Assembly (NCBI GenBank): GCA_010356995.1
Contig: ML996710.1
Location: forward strand, 30,455 to 94,454
Length of the DNA stretch: 64,000 nt
From: Trichodelitschia bisporula
Taxonomy: Eukaryota > Ascomycota > Dothideomycetes > Phaeotrichales > Phaeotrichaceae
Direction of reading: 5' to 3'
Of the stretch, positions 11,331 to 21,974 are shown in pieces. Positions within the stretch are counted from its first letter, which is position 1. Every line of letters begins with the position of its first letter. Made by a program: the position numbers and the translations under genes. The notes beneath the pieces are model-generated. The model was not told where the DNA came from. It made no database searches and saw only the letters and a list, made by a program, of their open reading frames with translations.

Positions 11331-12145
11331 TATATTTCTACGGCTCGCCGTTGTGGCCATATCAAACCGTCAGCGTCGCCGCAAGGCTCACCGGGAGCAG
11401 GAAGCGACCGCTGCCAACGCTACTGCCGCCGACACTTCTCATGACAACGTCGATTGCTGTGGCACCGCTGCCCTCCTATTGGACCCCGCGGGGCGCAAGC
11501 ACCGCATCCCCGCGCAACGTAGGCGTTGAAGATAATTGATCTGCTGGTTGCTACGAACATTGTGCGCACACTTTCAAACACAGACGGAGAAAGCTCGTCT
11601 TGAGGTCGAGAATGACGAGCACAGGCGGAAGTTCGAAATGTCGTCGAGCGCTTCTTATAGGTATGTGCCATTTGCTGCTTACTTCAACATGATCCACTTT
11701 GCTCACCGTTGTTAGATAGACTTTACCCTCAGATCTACACTCGCGAGGAGCTGGCGCCGGTGCCCCGCCTCTATAGGCCCTCGGCGCAGTCAGTTTATAG
11801 CTATACGTGCGTTCGGGCCGGTGATCCCCAGCTTTTCCAAAGCCACAACCATCATGGTACTGTCCTCCTATATACCGAGTATACGACACCTTCGCTAACA
11901 TCTCAGTCCTCCTTCAAAATGAACTACTCCTCTCTGCCTTCAACATGCTCTACGGCATCACAATCGAAGAGGCCGGGATCATCGTCGTAGTCGAGTAAGT
12001 CAAGTTCGCTCAGGGGTTCATCAGTCGGATCGATGATGCTCGTGAGTCGCAAGGTTGGTCGGGGTACTCAACTTGGCAGCGCACACGATCTTCGCGCCTG
12101 CCTCGCTCGGGCCGGACGATCTGCAGCGCCACGGATAGCCCGCAT

Positions 12146-12259
12146 GTCGAGGCAAAGCGCGTATACATCCGTCTGGCGGCCGCCAATATAGTGCCCGGCA
12201 AGCGGGGGAGCTACCCTGTCGAGTTGCTTCTTGCAGTATATATCAGCCCGTACGTACGG
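12146..12259 (+). repeat. 114 bp direct repeat, copy 1
   Basis: Starts GTCGAGGCAAAGC and ends with the TATATATCAGC motif and CGTACGG. It matches 12829-12942 over the same 114 bp without gaps, about 86% identity by eye, and most differences are transitions. The copies are 683 bp apart. Confidence 0.85.
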
Positions 12260-12499
12260 CCTGCCCCGCCTAGCTTCTTCTTCATCGTCACGCCTGCCCC
12301 GACAAACTTCACCCTCATGACCGCCCCGGCAAACTTCATCTTCGCCAGCGCCTAGCTGGCTCGCTCTGTCCCACGATCTGCAAGCGCCGTGCCAAACGAT
12401 GGGGACCCAGATTGCGATCAATCGTTACAAGGGCATGCGCGCCCTCGGCTGGAGCAAAGTCAACTCGAGGCTCACGCGCCGTTGGCTGGAGCAAAGTGA

Positions 12500-12650
12500 A
12501 CGCGCGCCGTTGGCTGGACGAAGCGCCGGGCTCGCAAGAAGCACCACGCTCGCAAGAAGCACCGCGCAAGAAGCACCACGCTTGCAAGAAGCACCGCGGT
12601 CGCAAGAAGCACCGCACTCAGAAGCACCGCGCTCGCAAGAGGCCGCAGAC
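12500..12650 (+). repeat. 18 bp minisatellite (GCTCGCAAGAAGCACCRC)n
   Basis: About six imperfect copies of an 18 bp unit, some shortened to 14-15 bp, preceded by a duplicated CGTTGGCTGGAGCAAAGT segment. One frame gives a basic RKKH-type repeat, another SQEAPR, so any frame through it is low-complexity. Confidence 0.8.
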
Positions 12651-12828
12651 AGCCCAACTTCAGGCAGAGGAAGATGCCGCTTGCACAGGTGTTGTCAGTC
12701 AACGTGAGACTCGACGTGGCCCAGACTCGACTGGTCATCTTGACTGGCTCGCACTACCTCATTGATACGATGAACAAGCGTTCTGATAAGTTCTCCGTCA
12801 ACCAGAAGACAGGCGACAGTGCCCGTAC

Positions 12829-12942
12829 GTCGAGGCAAAGCATGTATACATCCGTCCGTCGGCCGCCAATATAGTGCTCGGCAAGCGGGAGAGCTGCCTC
12901 GCATAGCTGCTTCTTGCAGTATATATCAGCCTGCACGTGCGG
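12829..12942 (+). repeat. 114 bp direct repeat, copy 2
   Basis: Partner of 12146-12259. The central 17 bp (around 12895-12911) is the most diverged part; both ends are nearly identical and include GGCCGCCAATATAGTGC. Confidence 0.85.
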
Positions 12943-13087
12943 TTGATGGCGAAAATTAAGACGAGAAAGACAGCAGTTCAAGCACAGCAGAGTGCGCCCA
13001 GCACTATAAACGTCAACGTATGAAGCAACGGGTCCAGGGAGTCGGCTGCAGGGCCGCGTACCAGCCTCCCGCCGTTTGCCGGACGGC

Positions 13088-14443
13088 CTCTTCCTGCAGC
13101 ATATATCACTCTCCGAACTCCGTCCATCTTGTGCGTTGCTCGTTTGAGAGGAAAGAGCTCGAGCGGTTCGGCGTCAAAGTGGATGTGCGCGGCGTCCCGT
13201 GGACGGAAAATGCTGCAAAAGGTGGTATATGCGGACGTGGCGCCAACATTGTTGTCATCTAGCTGCGGGCCTCAAGCCGGGAAGTGGAACGTGTTCTCGT
13301 CGCCACGAGATCCTCATCAGCATCCTCTATGCGTGCGGACACGACACGGGCGGGTATGGCTTCCGCCCGTGCAGCCTCCGTCACCCGCCGCATGCGCGCG
13401 CTGAAGATGATCGACGCGCCTGGCCCTAACATCCTCCTCTGGCCTAAGGCTACGACTCTTCAGCCGCCCGTCCCAAAGTCCATCAGCGCGGGAGATATTT
13501 TGATAGAGGATGCCTTCCCATCACCGCCGCCAACGCCGCCGTACACCCAAGGTCCGGCTGCTGGCTTCTCTTGCCCGGTGTCTTCTGCAACTAGGACCGA
13601 GGCGCACGAGTGCACGGCATGCGCTGTCGAGAAGATTCACAAGGAAGCCCAGGATCTGGCCGAAAAGATATAAACCGTTCTTCGCTGCTTCTTGAAGCAT
13701 ATATACCTCATGCCGATCCTCATAAAGGAAGAAGACAGCTCTCCCACGGCGAGCCCGAAGAGTTACGAGCGCATGATCAACGTCGCCTTGCCCTTCCGAG
13801 TTCGGGAGGTTCGGGTGCAGTCGACCCCTGCTGCTGGAAGTATATATCAGCGCGCAGCGTTCTGGCTCCTCCACCATATAAGCGGCCATGAGCTCTCAGG
13901 CCGCTCTGGAAATCACTAAGGCGACCGAGGAAACGTACGGTTGTGAGGGGTCACTGTATGGGCAGGCCGACATATCCATCATCAGCAGTATCAACATGTT
14001 GACTCCGGCATCCATCGCTCGAGGCGAAGTGTCATGGTCTCAGCACGTCAGGCCCTGCCAGTGCGTTGCTGAACCATACCACGTGATGCAGCCGCTCGGT
14101 GCCAAGCCCAGGGTCCACTCCCACCCCGCACCTGCATTCCAGTTCTAGACCTTTCATGTTTCCTCTTCATAGCAGTATTTTCAGTCATACACGCACTCAG
14201 CACATTTGATGTCCCAGACGTTGCCCGTGACACGAAGAGTCTCATATGTTTGCTTTCTCGCCCATCAACCAACAAACGCCTTCGAAGGCACCGGGTCGTC
14301 CCCAGTCGCGTTATGATTCTCGCTTCTCCTTGAAGCATATATCACTCTGTAGCCTAGGCTGAAAGCTCATCATCAGTCGGTCGCCGCTCTATCACGAAGC
14401 TTATGTCGACTCGTGGGCCCCTTCTTCTTGAAGCATATATACG
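13088..14443 (+). repeat. Dispersed CTTSTTGMAGYATATATM motif cluster
   Basis: A short motif of the form (G)CTTCTTG(A/C)AG(C/T)ATATATC/A occurs at 13088-13110, 13685-13706, 13829-13850, 14322-14347 and 14421-14443, in addition to the copies inside the 114 bp repeats (12225-12246 and 12908-12930). All seven are on the plus strand. CACT or CAGC often follows the TATATA part. Their common origin as repeat remnants, or a conserved promoter-like element, cannot be decided from sequence. Confidence 0.65.
13284..13673 (+). other. Open frame of 129 codons in debris region
   Basis: The frame begins MERVLVATRSSSASS and ends ECTACAVEKIHKEAQDLAEKI with a TAA. The C-terminal half (SAGDILIEDAFPSPPPTPPYTQGP...) looks protein-like, with a Pro-rich linker followed by a CxxC and a charged helix. 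No family is recognised. It ends at one of the TATA-type words (AAGATATAA), as several other broken frames here do. It may be an exon of a decayed gene or chance. Confidence 0.3.
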
Positions 14444-15644
14444 ACGCGGCTGAACAGTCTGACGGCACCATTTCGTCTTTCGAGGGCCTTCTGATCGGCA
14501 AGCCTCGGTGGAATGTGCTGCTACCTGCCTGCATTGTTTATAAGCACCGGATTGATCGGCATGTTGATCGGACTCGCGAGACTGCCTTCCGGTTGGGGTG
14601 GGTACTCGACGATTTCGGTCTTTGGCTTACATATATCCGCACCCCGTCCGCTCCCCCCAGAATGTGCTTCCAGATGCACTATCTGTACTCGTGCGGTCAC
14701 GATCCAACAACATCCGCCCTGCCCAAGTGAGTCGGAAGCGTAAGGCCGGAGTCAGCAAAGAAGGACATCGAGCCAAACAAGCGCTGAGACCGGCGGACAC
14801 GACTTCCGCCCACGTCGTCGTCCTGTGGGCTGTGTTCAGTCGGATCGAATATCAAAGTGTTCTCAAGAATTGTATACGGAAAGAAGGCGGATGTCGAAGG
14901 TCGCGGTGGTTTATTTTACTGTAATACTGTTCGTGCCATACTGTGCTGGTGTCTTGTGCCTATGTGACATTTTCAGATGAAGGGGTCGTGGCATCATAAA
15001 GGATATCAGAAGAGTGAGACGACGCTCGAAAATGAATCTATAACGATATCAAGTATCCTCATACTCATTCCTCCCATTATGCGCATGTCAGATCATGCTC
15101 CAGGCTACTTTTGGCTACCAGTCGGCGCACTCCTCGCTGACAAAGAAGAATATCTCGGACTCTGTCACCGCCACCGATCGCGCTATGGAGAGCATGGTAC
15201 GTCAGCGCCGGAAATCCAACACGGCAATATGGTATACAGTCCTACGTGCAGTCTGCCTCATCCTCTCCAATCAACAATATCCCCACACCCAGCCCGCCTC
15301 CGCCCGCCATCCCCCCCCTCCCCAGCCCTAACCGCCCACCGATCGGAAAATTCCTAACCCTAACCCAATCCCCGCGCCGATCCCCCTCAAACAAGGCAAG
15401 CCCCAGCCTCGGCCAACGCAAACATTTCCCAGAAGCGTTGGGCCCGCGCCGTCCCGCAGCGCTAGCCCGGTGGAACACATATGTCCCTGCAGGACCCTGC
15501 ATATTGGCGATACCCGAGTCCGATGGCCCAGGCCCGGCGTCACTCGCGGACTCTATCTGAATTCGGAAATCGGAGGATATATGCCGGGACCCGCACTTCA
15601 ATTGCCCGTTTTGCGCCGATCTCTAACTTGCGTCGCTCACTAGC

Positions 15645-17553
15645 ATGTCTTTCGTTATCCAACTCGCCGGCCTCGCGGCGCTCGCCACGATGGCGGCGGC
15701 GCAGGCCAAACTCGCCTACAACGTGCGCTCACTCTCTGCTCCCGAGCCCGCTGACCGCATCCGCAGTACCCCGACTCCCCCGCCTACCCCGCTCCATCCG
15801 CTTGGGCCGCCCTCAATACCTCCGTCCCGGGCCAGCTCTTCTCCTGCGCAACCTGGAATCATCCCGCCTGCGGCGACGTCTCGCTGCGCGCGACACACGT
15901 CCTGCTCGCGCGGTCAGAGGAGCACATTGCCCCCGCTGTGGCCTTCGCGAGTAAACACAACATTCGGGTTTCGGTGCGGAATACGGGGCATGATTTCATG
16001 GCGCGGTAGGTTGCCCATCTTTGGTATGAATGCGAGCTGAGATGGCAGGCACTCCGCGGCCGGTGGGCTTACGGTCGTCACGGGGGGCATGAAGGGCGCG
16101 ACGCCGGTGGATGTGTGGGTGCCTAGCGCTGGCGGCGAGGCGTTTAAACAGGCTGAGAAGGCGAGGGGGCAACAGGCTGTCATCATTGAGGCGGGCATGA
16201 TGTGGGCAGAAGTCCTCCGCGTGCTCTCTGGCAAGGGGAGGGCCGCGGTGCACGGTGCGGATCCGGTGAGCTTTCATCATCCTCACATCCCTAACCCCAA
16301 CCCTCGCGCTGTTCACCGCATTTGCCCACCTGCTGACCCTTTAGTCCGTCGGCGCCTCCGGCGGGTGGACCCTCGGCGGCGGCCATGGGCCATACGTAAA
16401 CCTGCACGGCCTAGGCTGTGACAACGCGCTCGAATTCACCGTCGTCCTCACCAACGGGACCATACTCACCGCCAACGCCGACAGCCACCCCGATCTTTTC
16501 TTCGCGCTCCGCGGCGGCGGCGGCGGGACCTTCGGCATCGTCACCCGGACGGTGATGAAAACCTTTAACCAACCAAGCATGCCGACGGCCATGCTCACCG
16601 TCAGCTACGGCGACAAGGGGCGGGACGGATATCTCGACGCCATGGCATATTTCTTCGCGCAAACGCCAAAGATGAACGACTTCGGCGTCACCGGGTACCC
16701 GGTCATGAGCGAGACGTCGTACGGCGGGTCGCTGACGGGGCCGGGGAAGACAGAGGACGAGGTGCGCGCTTTTGTCACACCGATGGTGGAGAGGATGCGC
16801 GCGCTTGGGGCGAAGGTGAGCATGACGCTTGGGTCAAGGCTGGGGGGCATGTCGAAGGGCGATTTGGGCGCGCTTGCGGGGCTGTTTGGTGGAGCGAAGG
16901 GCGCCGGGATGGGGGGCTTGCCGAAGGGCGATTTGAGTGCGCTTGCGGGGCTGTTTGGCGGAGCGAAGGGGGCAGCTGCGCCTCGCAATTCGGCGACTCT
17001 GTTCTATGGCCCGGACGGCAGCATCCGCGTGCCTGATGTCCTGGGCGCGCTCCACAGGCACCGCAAGCGGCAGGCTGTCGATATGTCGCCTGTGCACCAA
17101 ACGCCGGTCGCGAGCATGGCATCGCGCCTTCTCGCGCGCTCGGCGCTGAGCGAGGAGAATATTCCAGCCATCCGCGCAATGCTGGCAAACGTCACTGGCT
17201 TCCTGCTGCCGTATGGGAACCTCGGCGGGCAGGTGTCCAAGAACAAGGCCTTGGATGTTGGCGTCAATCCAGCGTGGCGTGAGGCGAGTATGCACCTTAT
17301 TGCGATTAGCTTCAATGTGACGAACAACTTGCGGGCGATGGATGGGTTGAGCGTGGACTCGGCTGCGTACCTGAATGAGGCGGCGGATGTGCAGGAGAAG
17401 GATTGGAAGCGGACGTTCTGGGGGCCGAAGGAGCACTATGCGAGGCTGTTGGAGGTGAAGAAGAAGTATGATCCGACTAACACGCTCTGGTGTTTTCCGT
17501 GTGTTGGGGCGGACGTGTTTGCGCAGAAAGAAGGGCGGTTGTATGTGTCGTGA
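15645..17553 (+). CDS. Secreted FAD-linked oxidoreductase (BBE/VAO type)
   Basis: Four exons, 15645-15722, 15767-16005, 16049-16265 and 16345-17553, give 580 aa. The first residues (MSFVIQLAGLAALATMAAAQA) form a signal peptide. The FAD-binding type 4 domain shows RNTGHD, whose His101 is the usual covalent flavin attachment site, and SVGASGGWTLGGGHG. The second, Cys-type flavin link of bicovalent members is absent. The C-terminal berberine-bridge region is clear (AAYLNEAD-like segment, FWGPKEHYARLLEVKKKYDPTNTLWC). Such enzymes oxidise sugars, alkaloids or polyketide intermediates; the substrate here cannot be told. Odd feature: a 23-residue internal tandem duplication (KGDLxALAGLFGGAKGA twice, about 16843-16980). 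All introns are 43-79 bp and in frame. No biosynthetic cluster partners lie next to it. Confidence 0.9.
16843..16980 (+). repeat. 69 bp in-frame tandem duplication inside the FAD oxidase
   Basis: Two adjacent 69 bp units, each encoding GG(M/L)(S/P)KGDL(G/S)ALAGLFGGAKGA. They differ at a handful of positions and keep the frame, so the enzyme gains a Gly/Ala-rich insertion of 23 residues. Confidence 0.85.
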
Positions 17554-17826
17554 TGTTGTTTGGGAATCAAATGTCTCCGCATATAATATGACGTCATTTT
17601 CGGCTCATTAGCCGGATCACACGCATCGGTCCCGAGATCCACAGAAGTCACTTGCGCAAGTGTACAAGCACTCATTGCAATGAGATTGTATGGAACAAGT
17701 GGGAAAACCAGTCATTGATAAACAGCAAACATATCTCTAAAGTCCCCCAACAGAAGCGAACAATCAAAACAGTAGCGACAGACATAACCATAACCATGAC
17801 AAGAAAACACAACAAGCGACAGGCCC

Positions 17827-18459
17827 CTAAAAGATAGAAATAACCGCCCCAACAATCGGTCCAATCGTCTTGATGATATCGAGCACCTCACCCAGCAACG
17901 CAACAATGCTCCAGTTCATCTTCGTGCGACAATGCAGCGTATTGCTCTGCACAATCCTGGCCCAATTGCGCTGCACATCCGCATTATACCGCGTCTGATC
18001 CGCATCCGAATCACGACTGCCAGGCGAGAAAGTGCCATGAATAGTCCCGGTCCGCGACAGCGCATACGCACGGCCATCAGCATCGCGCAGCGCACACGAG
18101 ATGCCGTAGTTGTACGTCGCGGCGCCGGAGGCGTGGAAGTGCGTCTGGAAGCGCACGTTGCCGTTCGAGTTGAACACCACGAGCGAGCTGCCCGACGCTG
18201 CGACACCGCCGGGGAAATGCCAGTTGTTGGGGTAGGAGAATGAGGTGGGACTGGCGCGCTTGGATAGCGTGCTGTTGTCGAAGCTGGCGATCGGCTCGAT
18301 GGCGGCGTCGAGTGGGATTGCGAGATCGGGATTTGCGGCGGCGGCGGCGGCGGCGGAGGCGTCGTCGGCGATGCTGACTTCGGATGGGAGGGCGGCCGGG
18401 AGGGCGTTGGTGAGGGCGAGGCCGCTCAGAAGGAGGGGAAGGATGGTCAGGAACTTCAT
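17827..18459 (-). CDS. Secreted protein with Kex2 site, unknown function (210 aa)
   Basis: The protein starts with a classic signal peptide (MKFLTILPLLLSGLALTNALP), followed by an Ala-rich propeptide and a Lys-Arg pair at residues 67-68 (STLSKR/ASP), the typical Kex2 processing site. The mature part is rich in aromatic, Asn and Gly residues (SYPNNWHFPGGVAASGSSLVVFNSNG, HFHASGAATYNYGISCALRDADG), suggesting a beta-rich fold. It has two Cys and ends in a hydrophobic helix (LGEVLDIIKTIGPIVGAVISIF). I do not recognise a named family. It is single-exon and converges on the FAD oxidase (273 bp between stops). A TATA box lies about 145 bp upstream of the ATG. Its size and processing fit a secreted fungal effector or defence-type protein, which is inference only. 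Confidence 0.75.
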   Translation of the reverse strand: MKFLTILPLLLSGLALTNALPAALPSEVSIADDASAAAAAAANPDLAIPLDAAIEPIASFDNSTLSKRASPTSFSYPNNWHFPGGVAASGSSLVVFNSNGNVRFQTHFHASGAATYNYGISCALRDADGRAYALSRTGTIHGTFSPGSRDSDADQTRYNADVQRNWARIVQSNTLHCRTKMNWSIVALLGEVLDIIKTIGPIVGAVISIF

Positions 18460-18604
18460 GGTGATGGTTGAGGGAGTGTGGTGTAGGGAGTGACTGAAGA
18501 CAAAAACGAAAGTGTCTGAAAGTTGAAGCGAGAGTGGACTTTGATGCGAAGCTGCTTGATGGAGAACTGGAGCGATGGCCTTCTTCTACCGCAGATCGTC
18601 TGCT

Positions 18605-18611
18605 CTTTATA
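18605..18611 (-). promoter_or_regulatory. TATA box of the secreted-protein gene
   Basis: On the minus strand the sequence reads GGATATAAAGAGC, about 145 bp upstream of the ATG at 18459. This distance fits a TATA-driven fungal promoter with a short 5' UTR. Confidence 0.5.
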
Positions 18612-21200
18612 TCCGCGGTCACTGGCAGTCAACTGCATCTGATCCATCGAAGCAAAGGGCTGGCCGTGATGATCGCAAGACCTTGTGCTTTTAGAACATG
18701 GAAACACCCAATGAAGCTCTTCAGCGTACCATCATCAATGGCCCAAAATTTCCACATTCCGAGCTCCGACAGAAGGCTGAGTGCCAACTCACGATACAAC
18801 CGCATCACAGGACGTCCAGCAAAACTAGAACACAAGGCTGAGCCGACAACCCCGCCCCCACATGCGATCTCTGCGTCACTGAAGTCTCCCATCTGATTTT
18901 AGCCGAAACGGCCATGCACCTTGGCCGAGCACCTTGGCCGAGCTCGGCAGCCTCTGTGGGCGACCGGCTGGCCAAACCACGGAGATGCTGCCATCGGCTG
19001 AAAACTTTGCGGAGGGGGCGATTGGATCGAGGGCCGACGAGTATATGGCCAAGGCGGTAGTTGCCGTTGAGCTGAGGTGTGGGGGCCGGTCTTCGGGGCT
19101 GACCGAGCCTTGGCCGATCTGGGCGATCGCTTCTCTCAGTCTGGATGGTCTAGACCCAGACAATGCAAAGATGTGAAGCTTTCGCAAGATTTGTTCATGC
19201 TTCGACTTGCAGGGGGTTATGGCCCTTGGGAGGAGTCTAAAAACGGAACCCGTTGTCGGAGTTCTCATGGCTTTCAAGGATGTCCGTCAAGTGGCCAATC
19301 AGAAGCCCTGGATCCTCCCGCTCTGAACGAGGCTGAACATCGGACGGGAGCACAGCCGCACTACGAGTTCAAGTCCCACGTCTGCCTGCAATTCCAAGGG
19401 TTTTCGAAGCGGTAGAGTGCGTAGTAAATGATGAGTGTCTGTCTTCAGAGCGGCGAGCCGCCTGGGCGATATGGATCAGGACCAAACGCTCTCCGAAAAA
19501 GTCGTGGCCGCCCTGCCGGGTAAGCGTTCTTGACTGAAAACAAATGCAATGAGGAAACCAAGCTCGTATATCGTTGAGCTGCCTCCTACAGCTTGCAATC
19601 TGCTGGAACTGAGTCAACCAGCCGTTTTGTTGCGCTTGATACTGCCTGTCCTCCGTAGCTAAAGAAGACATATATCCAGTGGGGGGCCGACCATCATTTG
19701 TTTGGGGAGACCGACAGAGAGAGTGAGGAGGAAAATGCAGTCTTCGTCCAGCCTAGGTGGTAGGATTGCACATAATAGGACGCTATTTGGATATGTTGTA
19801 GCCAAAGTAGCCAATTGCACTGTCGAGTCCGCCGTCTAGACTGGTCCCGAGAATGGCGGGTAATCACTCCGTCCAGTGGGACGAAGATTTACTATGATCT
19901 AGAACTAGACGGTTCCTGAACATCTTGGCCTGCCCGATCCAACATGCCACAGGTTGAATTTCAACGTCAGGTTACTGGGTTTCCATTTTCTCTATCGTGT
20001 CCATTTTCTATATCTCCCTAGCGGTCTCTATTAGGGACGCCAATGATAGCATCCCGCAGATATTCGCTATGCTTTGACGGGTTACACTGGTACTGCCCTA
20101 GACCGGAGTCGCATATTCCAATTGTCCCATTCTATCTTTATCCCCATCGTTCCCTAACGTTGATATCAGAATATAACGCCTTTCCTCCAGTTCGCCATAT
20201 ACGTACTCGCGTCATCTCTGCACGCTAAAAGCGCGCGCTACTGACAGGTATAGAAGCGAGATCATCGGCCTGAGCAGCTGTCGCTGCAGCACCAAGGGGC
20301 CTCAATCGGCTCGTCGAGATCATTTTCGGATATAGAGGTTATCTGTCGTTGTTCGTCGTTTCCGAGTTGATGAGTTCGTCCGTCTTTTTGTCAGTCGCCA
20401 TGTTCTCGTTGTTCGCAATCTGGTTAGTGGAGGCGCATGTGGTGGTCGGGAGCTCCTGCTTTTTGACTCCACCTGGAGTCCGACGGCGAATGCACCTGGT
20501 ATATAAAGTATACGGTGATATGGCGCATCAGTATAAAGCTGCTTTCGTTAATGATGGCTATTGGGGAGAGCGCAGAGTGTGCAACTGACTGTTACATGCC
20601 TATTCCGCAGCCCCGCTGCAACGACAAGACCTACTGCATGAGGCTGTGACATCGAATCGAACGCCCCGAAACCGCTGGATTGCTGCCGTTCACTTTGGCT
20701 TTCTGCGTGTGGATCTGCGTGTGGATGATAGTCACGCTATATTGTGACGCCTCTGAAGAAGCCAGAGCTCATTGGGGGCGGCCCACAAAAGCTATACGTA
20801 GAACCCATATATGTATAGGGGTTTGGGCCTCCTCGTTATATACACGGACTGTAAGGGTAATACGATTAGCGCCCGACATATCTTAAAGAGGCAAGTTGAC
20901 GCGGTTGACGAAAATAGCATGTCCTTCGGACCCGTGGTGAGTATCCCCTATGGTACAGCTTTAAGAAATACGTGGAACATTAACGCACAGAGCATGCCAT
21001 TTCCCGTGAATAAAGGCACATCCGCTTCATGACAGCTACGAAACAAGCAAACATATGCCCCTTGAATAACTCACGTCTCATTCGCCTACCACACTCCTCT
21101 GGTAACCAGGTTTGCCCTTCGGCAAAGAGACCGAAGTCTCCCTGCCCGCTTTCCGCAAATCTGACACCTCGTTAGTGCTTGAAGACTTCAACCAGAACGC
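18612..21200. other. Intergenic region, no supported gene
   Basis: About 2.6 kb with only short frames. TATA-type words (near 19670, 20500, 20805 and 20835) resemble those of the 7-15 kb debris region, so part of this may also be decayed sequence. No domain, tRNA or clear repeat was found. Confidence 0.5.
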
Positions 21201-21974
21201 CTAAGCCAGCTCCAACCGCTCCAGTCCATCGACCAATCCATCAACGTGACCGTTCTGCTCAAGCGTAACAAGAGTTGAAACCAGGTGGACCCTCTCCTCG
21301 TGGTTGAACACATTCCAGCGATGCAAGACCTCGACTTTGAACTCGTCGCCGTCCTGAAGCCAGTCGTTCTGCGCTCTCGCCACATAACCATCCATAGTAT
21401 GCGCTCTGAGCAGCCACACGCGTCCCCGAATGACAGTCGCAAGATACTCCGGCATTTTTGGCGGGCGCCTCTTGGTGGTGGCCGGCAGATTCTTAAGACG
21501 CAGATTCCAAGCCTTCATAGCCATGAGCACAGCAACAGCCTCGCCAACATGACCATGCCGATCGCGCAGGATGGAGACAACCAAGCCAGTACCCACGAAG
21601 TCGGCGATCACACTTGCAGCCTTGTCACCGAAGGAGTACTGAAGCGAGACGCGGCGCAGGGCGGAACGAAAGAAGTACTCGGAGACGAGAAGGAGGAAGG
21701 CTTCGATCGCCATACGTACGCGGTCTTTCCTGTCCTGGCGGTGGTAGGCTTGCGCGAGGGCAAGCATGCCGACGGCCTCGCTCAGGGTGTTGCACCGGGT
21801 TGCTTCGGCGGCGTTGCCTGGCTGGCTGAGGAGGGTCAGGATGGCGGTTTCGGAGGCGGGGAGGGGATGGGGGATGGCGGAGGAGGAAGGGAAGAGGATG
21901 GTGACTTTGAGGTATTGGAGGTGGCTATTTTGCCACCTCCCGCCGGCGATTGAGCTCCGGACGGCGAGCGGCAT
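21201..21974 (-). CDS. Hypothetical alpha-helical protein (257 aa)
   Basis: Starting at the ATG at 21972-21974 the frame encodes MPLAVRSSIAGGRWQNSHLQYLKVTILFPSSS... and runs to TAG at 21201. The body is Leu/Ala-rich and probably helical (TLSEAVGMLALAQAYHRQDRKDRVRMAIEAFLLLVSEYF, then GEAVAVLMAMKAWNLRLKNLP). The frame is open a further 93 codons upstream, but that part is Ser/Thr/His repeats and looks like untranslated leader. No known domain is recognised. The helix-turn pattern around AQAYHRQDRKDRVRMAIEAF recalls TPR-like repeats, but one example is not enough to call it. The length without a stop and the changed composition at Met94 support the shorter model. Confidence 0.55.
   Translation of the reverse strand: MPLAVRSSIAGGRWQNSHLQYLKVTILFPSSSAIPHPLPASETAILTLLSQPGNAAEATRCNTLSEAVGMLALAQAYHRQDRKDRVRMAIEAFLLLVSEYFFRSALRRVSLQYSFGDKAASVIADFVGTGLVVSILRDRHGHVGEAVAVLMAMKAWNLRLKNLPATTKRRPPKMPEYLATVIRGRVWLLRAHTMDGYVARAQNDWLQDGDEFKVEVLHRWNVFNHEERVHLVSTLVTLEQNGHVDGLVDGLERLELA

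Larger units (their letters stand above)
7635..15644. other. Gene-debris region with decayed, intron-bearing coding fragments
   Basis: An 8 kb stretch in which protein-like open segments are broken and lie in changing frames, although several well-formed introns remain (GTAAGT...CTAAC...AG, for example 7635-7681, 7989-8035, 9716-9770 and 10746-10797). Coding-like patches include a Lys/Ser-rich stretch at 8054-8275, an Ala/Asp/Glu-rich stretch at 11035-11220, and one at 11223-11330 that matches the complete gene at 33196-34049. TATATA-type words recur every few hundred bases. No polymerase, transposase or integrase motif was recognised. The best reading is a cluster of decayed, partly duplicated genes of unknown function; a mobile origin is possible but not shown. 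Confidence 0.5.

Noticed and set aside
12530-12650. Basic repeat protein (RKKH or SQEAPR repeats)
   Set aside because: The 18 bp minisatellite keeps several frames open at once, no flanking domain exists, and the region is decayed.
7400-15600. Retroelement or DNA transposon as the source of the debris region
   Set aside because: No reverse transcriptase, integrase, transposase or helicase motifs and no long terminal repeats were recognised, so a mobile-element label is not supported.
16834-17436. 200-codon minus-strand frame over the FAD oxidase
   Set aside because: Antisense shadow of a GC-rich exon with a clear BBE-type protein on the plus strand.
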